Source: Bacteroides ovatus
GTDB lineage: Bacteria; Bacteroidota; Bacteroidia; Bacteroidales; Bacteroidaceae
DNA: 64,000 nucleotides
Direction of reading: 5' to 3'
Assembly: GCF_001314995.1 (NCBI RefSeq)
Contig: NZ_CP012938.1
Span: forward strand, 5,394,001 to 5,458,000
Shown here in pieces: positions 57,219-64,000 of the stretch. The notes beneath the pieces were generated by a model, which saw only the letters and a list, made by a program, of their open reading frames with translations, was not told where the DNA came from and did not search any database. Both the position numbers and the translations under genes were made by a program. The stretch's first letter is position 1; each line of letters starts with the position of its first letter.

Positions 57219-57614
57219 TTATTCCCTTTTACCGTTCAACATCTGTACATATTCCGTGTGCAGCATGGGTATGACCGCATCCCGAAGTTCCGTCAAAAGA
57301 TTCTCGAACTCCGCCGAGAATATCTCCACGTAATAGCCCTGCATCTCCACATGGACAAGCACCCACCAGATTCCTCTTTTGCGCTTACCAGCGTTCCGCT
57401 GCAGCAGGGCAAGACGCAGCTTGTACGTTAGGTACGTCACTAAGGGGGCGATGTACCGGTCGTCGTACTCGAAGGCTTCGTCCAGTTCTTCATACTGCGG
57501 GTCGATGCGGTGGTTCTCCGCCACCTCGCAAACCTCTTTTCTCGCTCGTTCCTGTGCAAAGGACATAAATTTCTCATCCTTGCACCAGCTTTTGATTTTC
57601 TCTTGCAATTTCAT
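57219..57614 (-). CDS. Small conjugation-operon protein (131 aa)
   Basis: 131 residues, soluble: MKLQEKIKSWCKDEKFMSFA, then helical EVAENHRIDPQYEELDEAFEYDDRYIAPLVTYLTYKLRLALLQRNAGKRKRGIWWVLVHVEMQGYYVEIFSAEFENLLTEL. I do not recognise a family. It is inserted between traJ and traK where the CTnDOT order normally has no gene, but it is tightly packed (3 bases before traK), so it is likely used with the transfer machinery. A possible cytoplasmic adaptor; not supported beyond position. Confidence 0.6.
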   Translation of the reverse strand: MKLQEKIKSWCKDEKFMSFAQERARKEVCEVAENHRIDPQYEELDEAFEYDDRYIAPLVTYLTYKLRLALLQRNAGKRKRGIWWVLVHVEMQGYYVEIFSAEFENLLTELRDAVIPMLHTEYVQMLNGKRE

Positions 57615-57655
57615 GTTGTTATGATTTTTATTGGGTTTATATTATCTTTTGCGGA

Positions 57656-58789
57656 TTATCTCATGATGCCGCCCAACCCTCCGGTTGCCGTCATCTTCGC
57701 CTGCTGTGCCACGCCCTCGCCGAAGTTTCGGGTAGAGAATGCCGTGTCGCCCTCCGGTATCATCCATGCCGCCAAGTCCGGAACAAGGTTCAGGCACTTG
57801 AGAGCTACAATCGAAGCCGCCATCAGGTAGCCCGCCGAGAAGAACGAGTTCTGCAGGTAGGCGGCCATCGTCTGCTCGCTGGCGGTTATCGCCGTCAGGT
57901 TCTCGATTTGGATGCACAATACAATGTCAAAGAGCAGCAGCACGTAGAAGCCCACGAAGTAGAGCATCGCCCCGTAGAAATGCACCGTCAGATAGCGTGT
58001 CAGCCACTTCGCCCAAGCACCTTCCCATTTTGGCAGGATGCTGAACGCCCACTGTATCGGCCCGAAAATCGTCAGCATTCCCAACAGGATTTGTTGGCAG
58101 TAAATCGTAGCCCACCAACCGATTCGGAACACCACGAGGGCAATCAGCATGATAATTTTGTCTATCCCCACGATGACACCTGCCGTCAAAGACGTGAACC
58201 ACAACTTCGCCGCATCCTTTTCCATGTTCGTCACTTCGTCCACACCGGTCTGCTCCATTGTCGCCTCTATCAGATTGGGATCGGATGTGCCTGTGTGGGC
58301 GACATCCGCCTGTGCCTGCAGGTTCGTGTACATCGTGTCACGCACATGGATGAGCTGCTGAACTTCCTCGAACCTGTCCGATATCTGTGAAGCTTCGGCT
58401 TCATACAGGTCATGGGTGTACGAACCTATGCAGTTAGGGATGTAGGACAGGAAATCGAGAAAACACCAGTTGTTCCGGCTCCCCGCCATACCCGTGTCCG
58501 CAGGCGGATACCACCAGCAGATGATAATCGACACGGCAAGCGGCCTAAACAGCTTCATCACGTCCAACGGCTCGTGCTTTACCATCATCTTGTAGGCGAT
58601 ACCTGCCGCCATGACGATGGAGAACAGTGCCGCGAGTGCCATGCACATCTGCAATATCCACCAAAAAGGTCCCTGCGCACCGGTAAAAGTCGCGTCAGTC
58701 AGAAACTCGTTGGTCTGAAAGATGACATCATCTATTTCCTCCTCCAACAGGTTGATGCCGAAATCCGAAAGTATATCTCCGTTTGCCAT
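57656..58789 (-). CDS. traJ: TraJ-type polytopic membrane protein (VirB6-like)
   Basis: 377 residues with five or more membrane helices: WILQMCMALAALFSIVMAAGIAYKM, LFRPLAVSIIICWWY, SLTAGVIVGIDKIIMLIALVVFRIGWWATIYCQQILLGMLTIFGPIQWAF, FYGAMLYFVGFYVLLLFDIVLCI, and FSAGYLMAASIVALKCL. A conserved WEGAWAKWLTRYLTVHFYGAM separates two of them. The build is that of TraJ in Bacteroidales conjugative transposons, analogous to VirB6, the inner-membrane channel component. The C-terminal residues LAWMIPEGDTAFSTRNFGEGVAQQAKM are typical of the family. Confidence 0.88.
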   Translation of the reverse strand: MANGDILSDFGINLLEEEIDDVIFQTNEFLTDATFTGAQGPFWWILQMCMALAALFSIVMAAGIAYKMMVKHEPLDVMKLFRPLAVSIIICWWYPPADTGMAGSRNNWCFLDFLSYIPNCIGSYTHDLYEAEASQISDRFEEVQQLIHVRDTMYTNLQAQADVAHTGTSDPNLIEATMEQTGVDEVTNMEKDAAKLWFTSLTAGVIVGIDKIIMLIALVVFRIGWWATIYCQQILLGMLTIFGPIQWAFSILPKWEGAWAKWLTRYLTVHFYGAMLYFVGFYVLLLFDIVLCIQIENLTAITASEQTMAAYLQNSFFSAGYLMAASIVALKCLNLVPDLAAWMIPEGDTAFSTRNFGEGVAQQAKMTATGGLGGIMR

Positions 58790-58801
58790 AGCCCTGTCTT
58801 T

Positions 58802-59569
58802 TTATTTCCCTCTGTTTACACTCTCGTTGTCATCTTCGCCGTTTCCGTTGCTGCCCGATTGCGAACCACGCACCGCAAGGCGTGATTCCTGCCACCGGCT
58901 CATGGCATTGCGGACAATACCGCCTTTATGCAGGGTACGGTTGTCCGTTGCGTTCAGCAGTGCATTCGTCACCGTTGCGTTCTGACGCTTGGCAAGGTAG
59001 CCCACTAAAATCTCGTTCTGCCGTGCCACATCCTCGTAAATGCGCAGATACTCCTTCTTTCGCTGGGCATTGGGCATATAGGCGTCTTTCGTGGCTTTGA
59101 TGGCACACTGATAGACGTGGTAGTATTCCGTCCACCGTTCCTTGTCGGCCGGAGTGCCACCGGACAGGAGAATACGGTCGATGTTGCGCCGGAACCGCTC
59201 CATCTGTCCGCTGACCTTATCGCCCTCGGCAAGCCATGCGATGTCCACCTGCCGGTCGGCAACGTTCAACGCCTCGACCTTCGCCCGCTTGACCAAGGCC
59301 GAATCAATGGCTTCCGCTTCGTCCACCTGGTTGTAGAGATTGATACCGGCAAGCGTGCGGAACGAGAGCTTGTTTTTGGCCGCTGCCGACTTCTTGTATT
59401 TGTTGTGCAGCACGGAATAATAGAGGTCGGGCGAGAGTGCGCCCGTACCGGTCTCCATGACCGTTACCTGATTCTGCTTCGGCGAATCATGGTTGTACGT
59501 TACATACTGTGCGTGTACGGCTGTCGTTACGGTGACCGCCACCGCCATGAGTAATAGTTTTCTGTTCAT
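58802..59569 (-). CDS. Secreted conjugation protein (255 aa), DUF5045-like, C-terminal RW motif
   Basis: A signal peptide MNRKLLLMAVAVTVTTAVHAQ is followed by YVTYNHDSPKQNQVTVMETGTGALSPDLYYSVLHNKYKKSAAAKNKLSFRTLAGINLYNQ, then helices. Near the end is IVRNAMSRWQESRLAVRG, with the RW motif shared by the other secreted proteins of this element. DUF5045-type proteins lie at this position in related elements, I believe; the function is unknown. It lies between the TraI-like gene and traJ, 12 bases from the latter. Probably a periplasmic accessory of the transfer channel. Confidence 0.65.
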   Translation of the reverse strand: MNRKLLLMAVAVTVTTAVHAQYVTYNHDSPKQNQVTVMETGTGALSPDLYYSVLHNKYKKSAAAKNKLSFRTLAGINLYNQVDEAEAIDSALVKRAKVEALNVADRQVDIAWLAEGDKVSGQMERFRRNIDRILLSGGTPADKERWTEYYHVYQCAIKATKDAYMPNAQRKKEYLRIYEDVARQNEILVGYLAKRQNATVTNALLNATDNRTLHKGGIVRNAMSRWQESRLAVRGSQSGSNGNGEDDNESVNRGK

Positions 59570-59587
59570 ATTCTTCTCTTTTTGTCG

Positions 59588-60313
59588 TTAATAATCCAGT
59601 CTTCCGGCTCCGCGCCAACGCCCGAAGGCGTCATCGAGAATCTCCCGCATGGTGCGGGAGCGATATACCTTTGCCTTCCAATAGCCGATACGCACCTGTA
59701 TATACCGCCATGTCTCGAAATACGCACGGTTCAGATGCCGCTCGATGTTGTCCAATGAGCGGTTGATGGCCTCCAACACCATCAGCAGGTCGGAGGTCGA
59801 GCAGGCTGCCGCTCCGGTGGCATACAGCACGAGGTCGCTCACGGACTTGTAGAGCTGTTCCCCCTCACGGGCAATCGCCCTCAGCCCCCTCGCATTGATG
59901 GAGATAATCAGGGTATCTGCGGATTCGATGCGTCCCCGTTTCAATATCTTCGCATTGAAATCCTCCAACAATGATTTATAGTCGCCGATACGGTCGCTGA
60001 CCGATGTGTAGGTATTCTTGACGTTCAGCACCGTGCGCAACGACTGGTACATGACGTCGATGACATCGAACGCACGGGTGTACCGGTCAAGGTCGATATT
60101 CAGCTCTTTATAGCCCCCGACTTCCTTACAGCTGTATTCGTGCAACAGTTTGTTGCTGTACTCCAAGGTACTGCGGGCCAACAACAGGCTGCGCTGCTTC
60201 TTGTGGTCGTTGATGTAGGCTTCGACGGAGACTATATCGAAAGTCCACTGCGCCTTGGCGATACCGGGCAGCAGGAAGAGCAGCAATGCGGCTATCCGTA
60301 AAATGCGTTTCAT
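59588..60313 (-). CDS. Secreted TraI-like conjugation protein (241 aa), C-terminal RW motif
   Basis: 241 residues with signal peptide MKRILRIAALLLFLLPGIAKAQ and a helical chain: EAYINDHKKQRSLLLARSTLEYSNKLLHEYSCKEVGG, YTRAFDVIDVMYQSLRTVLNVKNTYTSVSDRIGDYKSLLEDFNAKIL, LLMVLEAINRSLDNIERHLNRAYFETWRYIQVRIGYWK. The end MREILDDAFGRWRGAGRLDY has the RW motif. It is in the place of TraI in the Bacteroidales order (after TraG, before TraJ) and might play a VirB5-like role. Its start overlaps the stop of the 848-residue protein gene by 4 bases. Confidence 0.65.
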   Translation of the reverse strand: MKRILRIAALLLFLLPGIAKAQWTFDIVSVEAYINDHKKQRSLLLARSTLEYSNKLLHEYSCKEVGGYKELNIDLDRYTRAFDVIDVMYQSLRTVLNVKNTYTSVSDRIGDYKSLLEDFNAKILKRGRIESADTLIISINARGLRAIAREGEQLYKSVSDLVLYATGAAACSTSDLLMVLEAINRSLDNIERHLNRAYFETWRYIQVRIGYWKAKVYRSRTMREILDDAFGRWRGAGRLDY

Positions 60314-62856
60314 GGCCGCACCTCCTTTCCGCCGTTTCTGCCGCCATCGTTCCGAAACGTCCGTGCGCTCTCCACCCAGCGGTCATGGCATTCCTCCACG
60401 AGCGTCAGCCTGCGGCCTTCGTCCGTGTCCAGTCCGGGCAACACATCCTTCATCACGTCAAGGATGCTCCGCTTGTAGTGCATCATCTTTTCCAGCGATA
60501 CCAAGTCGGCGTATATCCTTGTGATTCTGCTGTCCACCTCCCTCGCGATTTCGAGGCGGTCGCTCGACCACAGCAGATGGTACACGTCGCCGGACGGAGT
60601 TTCCTCCAGCGGTGTGCTGCGGGCGTATTCCGTCGTGATTTTGCAGGACGGGTGTTCACGGGCGATTTCGGCGATGCGGTCGTTCACTAATTTGGTTTTC
60701 TCCGCATCCGAAAGCCCCGGATCGAGTGTCAGCACATCGGCGACGTGCGTGTCCGTATAGACCGAGGTCAGTTCCCATTGGATTTGGATGATGGCACGGT
60801 GAATCTTGATGCCGAGAAAATATTTCGGCTTGCGGGCAATCGAGACCGTAGCCTTGAATGTGATGATGCCGTTGATGTTCGGCATTGTCGCCTTGCGCAC
60901 ATACGAATAGCCGTTCCACGATCCGCCGTCCTGCCATGTCAGGCCGTAGGCAGCCTTGCAGTCTTGCATGATAGCTGGAATGCGGTAATAGTCATCCGTC
61001 GCTACGCTGTTGTCGTCTGCGGCTTCCGACTTCGCCTGAGCATAGTCGGACTGTTTCTTCTTCCACTCCGCGAGTTCGCCTTTCAGACGGTCTATCCGTG
61101 TCTTGTTTGCATTATACTGCTGTCGGTAAGCCGCCGCATCCTCAATGCTCGCCGTACTGATTTTCTTCAGCAGGACAGCGTTCTCGTTTTCCAATGTCCC
61201 GATTTGCGCTTCAAGATTGGCCGCTTGGCTGTTTGCCTCGTTCAACAGCGCATCCAGTTCCGAAAGGTCGAGGTTGTTTTCCGTCACCGAGGTCTGCATG
61301 GCGCACTCCTTGGTGTGGGCATTCAACGAGCTGCCGCATTTACGGCACTTGTATTGTGTCGAGCCCTGTCCGAGCGTAACCCCGTCGGAACAGGTCACGC
61401 TGATGGTCACGCTCTCGCATCCCTTCAATTTGGCGGCGTCCGTTGCTTGGTAATAGTTCCGCGTACCGGAAGATATATAATAGGTGTAGCCGTCCTCGTT
61501 TTCGTTGAACTCCGCAAGTCGGACATTCAGTTGCGCCCGAAACGTATTCAAGTCCATCGAGTAGGAATCGAAGACTTCCTCATAGACAACTTCTTCCTTA
61601 TTCCAGCTTTTGCTCACATGGATTTCGTATGCGTATGCCTTTTTGGTCTGCTTGTTTTTCTTGCTGATGATATAGGCACTCATCCAATAGTTGATGCTGT
61701 AGCTGAACCCGTCGTTCTGGTTGTTCAACTGCTGCACGCGGTTTCTTGACCAACCGGCATATCCTTCCGAGTTGGCAAGTACCTGTTCCCGTTGCGAGGC
61801 GTTGGGATAGAAATTCGGGTCGCTCGTGTTGAACCGCACCCATGCGCCCCCGTTCAGGATGCTGTTGTCGTCCGTCGGAGGATAGTAGTCGCACAGCGAT
61901 ACGCTCCCTTGGTCACGCCGGGCAATGTACCACCGCTGCGTGTAATAGTTCCCCATCGCTTCGTCCAGGTAGTCGGTCATCCATGCCGTGAGGTTGTAGT
62001 TGCTGAAGTTGAACAGACCGGCCACGTTGTCCGGACCACCCACCATGTCAATCAGCAAGCCGCCGATGTCATGTTCCGCCTGCTCGAATAGACTCCCGTA
62101 GTGTTCATACAGGTTGCCGATTTCTTCAACCTTTCCGCCCATCAGGTCATGGAACGAGCTGCTTTGCAACAGGGCGTCACCGAGATTGGCAATGCCTGCC
62201 GTTGCAAGGCCGACACCCGTGTTATAAAGGTTGTCGAGGTCGCTTTTCAGGTTCTCGTGCGTGAAGTTGCCCGGTATGTGGGCGAAGTTGTCCATCATCC
62301 GCTGCCAGTCGATGTTTCCCGTTTCGGAGAGCTTTAGCAAGGGGGCAATCTCCGGATTGATTTCGAGAAAGGCGATGTCCGAAAAGGTCAGCGTGCTGTT
62401 GGTCACCACGCTCTCGAACTGCATACACAGACTTTTGGTATCGTCGCAGACTTTCATCAGGTAACTGCCCCAATAGATAGCCGTTTGCGGCGAATGGAGC
62501 ATCTGCTTCGCCACCACCCATATCTTGGGCATGATTTTCTCCGCCACCATCCGGTAGATGCGCCGGTAGTAGTAGTTCTCCGTGCGGCTGTTCCAGATGC
62601 CGAGGTCGCTCAGGGCTTTATGCTCCAAGAACTTGGCCGCGAATATCCCGGCGGTAGCGACCTCCGCTGCCGTGTAGTGCTTGAGGATGTCATCGACCTG
62701 CTCCCGGTAGTACCCTTCGGCGACCGCTTCCGTACCGAAGGCGGCCACCATCGCCGCAACGGTACGGGTGTCGTAGTTCACGCTGTAATACTGGGCGTGA
62801 ACCGTCTGGCAGAGTGCGACCGAGGCGATGGTCAGGATAAGGAGTAGTCGTTTCAT
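60310..62856 (-). CDS. Large secreted protein (848 aa) with zinc-ribbon-like motif and coiled coil
   Basis: A signal peptide (MKRLLLILTIASVALCQTVHAQ) precedes an 848-residue chain. The first 300 residues are helical with AAEVATAGIFAAKFLEHKALSDLG; the middle is beta-rich with many Tyr (YYTQRWYIARRDQGSVSLCDYYPPTDDN). Near residue 500 is YKCRKCGSSLNAHTKECAM, a four-cysteine zinc-ribbon-like motif unusual in an exported protein. A coiled coil follows (LLNEANSQAANLEAQIGTLENENAVLLKK..ANKTRIDRLKGELAEWKKKQ). The end LTLVEECHDRWVESARTFRNDGG carries the RW motif of the smaller secreted proteins. It lies between the VirB4-type ATPase and TraI-like genes. Function unknown; perhaps a pilus or adhesion component. 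Confidence 0.65.
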   Translation of the reverse strand: MKRLLLILTIASVALCQTVHAQYYSVNYDTRTVAAMVAAFGTEAVAEGYYREQVDDILKHYTAAEVATAGIFAAKFLEHKALSDLGIWNSRTENYYYRRIYRMVAEKIMPKIWVVAKQMLHSPQTAIYWGSYLMKVCDDTKSLCMQFESVVTNSTLTFSDIAFLEINPEIAPLLKLSETGNIDWQRMMDNFAHIPGNFTHENLKSDLDNLYNTGVGLATAGIANLGDALLQSSSFHDLMGGKVEEIGNLYEHYGSLFEQAEHDIGGLLIDMVGGPDNVAGLFNFSNYNLTAWMTDYLDEAMGNYYTQRWYIARRDQGSVSLCDYYPPTDDNSILNGGAWVRFNTSDPNFYPNASQREQVLANSEGYAGWSRNRVQQLNNQNDGFSYSINYWMSAYIISKKNKQTKKAYAYEIHVSKSWNKEEVVYEEVFDSYSMDLNTFRAQLNVRLAEFNENEDGYTYYISSGTRNYYQATDAAKLKGCESVTISVTCSDGVTLGQGSTQYKCRKCGSSLNAHTKECAMQTSVTENNLDLSELDALLNEANSQAANLEAQIGTLENENAVLLKKISTASIEDAAAYRQQYNANKTRIDRLKGELAEWKKKQSDYAQAKSEAADDNSVATDDYYRIPAIMQDCKAAYGLTWQDGGSWNGYSYVRKATMPNINGIITFKATVSIARKPKYFLGIKIHRAIIQIQWELTSVYTDTHVADVLTLDPGLSDAEKTKLVNDRIAEIAREHPSCKITTEYARSTPLEETPSGDVYHLLWSSDRLEIAREVDSRITRIYADLVSLEKMMHYKRSILDVMKDVLPGLDTDEGRRLTLVEECHDRWVESARTFRNDGGRNGGKEVRP

Positions 62857-62867
62857 GGCTGCAATGC

Positions 62868-64000
62868 TTATTTGGATTCATACACGGGACGGAGGTTGAG
62901 CACACGCCCCGTCTCGTTTACTTTTTGTGCAAAAGGCAGGGACTTCCCGATACCGCTGGCATCCCAGTCCCGGCAATATGCCTCGATAGCTTCCTGGTGG
63001 CTGCACCGAAGTTCCTTCTTGTAAAGCTTCAGTGCCTCCTTTTCCGCCCGTTCGGTCGTGTAGGTCATGTAGCACTCGTGCGGCTCTTCCACGCCATACA
63101 CGCCGCTGGTCGTCCCCCGGCGGATGAACACTTCGCGGAAGAAGCTGCGCCCATCCTTGTTCTCCAAGCGGTTGATGGTAAATATCTTCTTGCAATCCAC
63201 CTCGGTCAGACCAAGAATCTTTCGGATTTCGTCAAAGCGTTCCTTGAACTTGCTTTGATCCAGCAGCATCACCACGTCCGAGTTGTTGATGATGGCCTCC
63301 TTCACGATTTCGCTGCCGATGATGTCCTGTATCTCCTGCGTCACCACGCCAACAGAAGCCCAAAATTTACGGGCGGTCTTGTACATGAACTTGATGTATT
63401 CCGCCATGAGCGGGCTGGCAATGGCCTTCCACGCTTCCTCGATGACAAGGACTTTACGGTTCTTCTTGATGCGCATTTTCTGCAGGAACACGTCCATGAT
63501 AATCAGTGTGACAATGGGAAACAGTTTCTTATTTTCCTTGATTGCATCCACTTCAAAGACAATGAATGTCTCGTCAAACAGTGCCGAATCCACTGTCTCG
63601 TTGAGAATTTTCTCATACGCACCGCCCTTGTAGAACGGCTGCAGCATGGTCGAATAGGTCGAGTAGCTGATTGTCGTGATGTCGTTTTCGGTGCAGATCT
63701 GCTCCAGACGGTCGAATGAGTAGTCAAAGAATGAGTTGAAACTCAGCTCCGTCACTTTGAGGGCCGCCCGCCGTGCCTCAAGCACCTCTATCTGTTTGCG
63801 CACCATCTCATCCACCTCTCTGGGTGGTTTGTTTGGGTTCTTTCGGCTGGCCGCCGCAAACAGGTTTTTCAGCAGTACCTCCCGTTGCTCGTCGGTGTAT
63901 CTTGTAAATCCGTTGAAATAGGCATCATAGTAGTCTATGATTATCTGCTCGACAATGCGGAACTCAATTTCGGGGATTTGGCTGTCCGACCCTTTCCAAA
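62868..64000 (-). CDS. traG: TraG-type VirB4-like conjugation ATPase, C-terminal part (runs off window)
   Basis: The reading frame is open to the right edge, where it reads WKGSDSQIPEIEFRIVEQII before IDYYDAYFNGFTRYTDEQREVLLKNLF. At 63815 there is only an internal GTG. About 377 residues are visible. The Walker B region KVLVIEEAWKAIASPLMAEYIKFMYKTARKFWASVGVVTQEIQDIIGSEIVKEAIINNSDVVMLLDQ is that of VirB4/TraG ATPases, and IDAIKENKKLFPIVTLIIMDVFLQKM is the usual continuation. The product powers the type IV secretion channel from the inner membrane. It would be the start, or near the start, of the operon running left to 48727. The Walker A motif lies outside the window. Confidence 0.92.
   Translation of the reverse strand, partial: WKGSDSQIPEIEFRIVEQIIIDYYDAYFNGFTRYTDEQREVLLKNLFAAASRKNPNKPPREVDEMVRKQIEVLEARRAALKVTELSFNSFFDYSFDRLEQICTENDITTISYSTYSTMLQPFYKGGAYEKILNETVDSALFDETFIVFEVDAIKENKKLFPIVTLIIMDVFLQKMRIKKNRKVLVIEEAWKAIASPLMAEYIKFMYKTARKFWASVGVVTQEIQDIIGSEIVKEAIINNSDVVMLLDQSKFKERFDEIRKILGLTEVDCKKIFTINRLENKDGRSFFREVFIRRGTTSGVYGVEEPHECYMTYTTERAEKEALKLYKKELRCSHQEAIEAYCRDWDASGIGKSLPFAQKVNETGRVLNLRPVYESK

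Noticed and set aside
1..64000. Integrase, relaxase, tRNA or attachment site of the element
   Set aside because: None found on either strand within the window; the ends of the element must lie outside.

Overview
The window is Bacteroidales DNA (Bacteroides, Parabacteroides, Alistipes or a relative). The evidence is the TAnnTTTG-type -7 promoter boxes, TonB/surface-lipoprotein nutrient uptake, and Bacteroidetes-type conjugation genes (TraG, J, K, L, M, N, O). It looks like part of an integrative and conjugative element (ICE) that carries, or lies against, a vitamin B12 uptake locus. No integrase, relaxase, attachment site, tRNA or rRNA is visible, so the element's ends lie outside the window.

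1-9.9 kb (minus strand): a cobalamin-riboswitch-controlled operon. It encodes a DUF4465 surface lipoprotein, a PKD-type lipoprotein, an AT-rich L-domain lipoprotein, a BtuG-like propeller, a BtuB-like TonB receptor, a BtuF-like binding protein and the start of a BtuC/FecCD permease. More B12-related genes (corrinoid adenosyltransferase cobO and a Dph6-like ATPase) lie at 29.3-30.6 kb, translationally coupled to an AbiE toxin-antitoxin pair, so the B12 functions are interleaved with the mobile element.

10-12.3 kb: small plus-strand element genes with long structured leaders. 12.4-28.3 kb (minus strand): one long operon of transfer-associated genes. It includes two ArdC-type proteins (one with a MutS-domain-I-like tail), an OB-fold protein, cell-wall hydrolases, membrane proteins, secreted helical proteins, a Toprim primase-like protein and a DUF4099 protein. 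28.5 kb: a plus-strand LytM peptidase.

32.9-48.6 kb (mostly plus strand): accessory and maintenance genes. A giant DNA methylase-helicase is interrupted by a complete group II intron exactly before helicase motif VI. Next come ParA and a small partner behind a TACTA/TAGTA-rich repeat region, a ParB-like protein, small orphans, a decayed ATP-binding regulator, and a DUF1016 PDDEXK nuclease.

48.7-64 kb (minus strand): the type IV secretion/conjugation operon. Right to left it holds TraG ATPase (truncated by the window), secreted proteins, TraJ, TraK, TraL-like, an embedded Dam-type methylase, TraM, a second methylase, TraN, TraO, a lipoprotein, a membrane coiled-coil protein ending in an RNA-polymerase-alpha-CTD-like domain, and the VirD4-type coupling protein.

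The most unusual signal is a set of at least five plus-strand genes sharing a long 5' leader. Each leader has a GCAAAGGTA-like box, an A/T-rich hairpin with a CTTCC-like loop, and a small hairpin placed just before GAGGGAAATAAAAA. The stems are conserved while their bases change in a compensatory way, which suggests an RNA-based regulon within the element.
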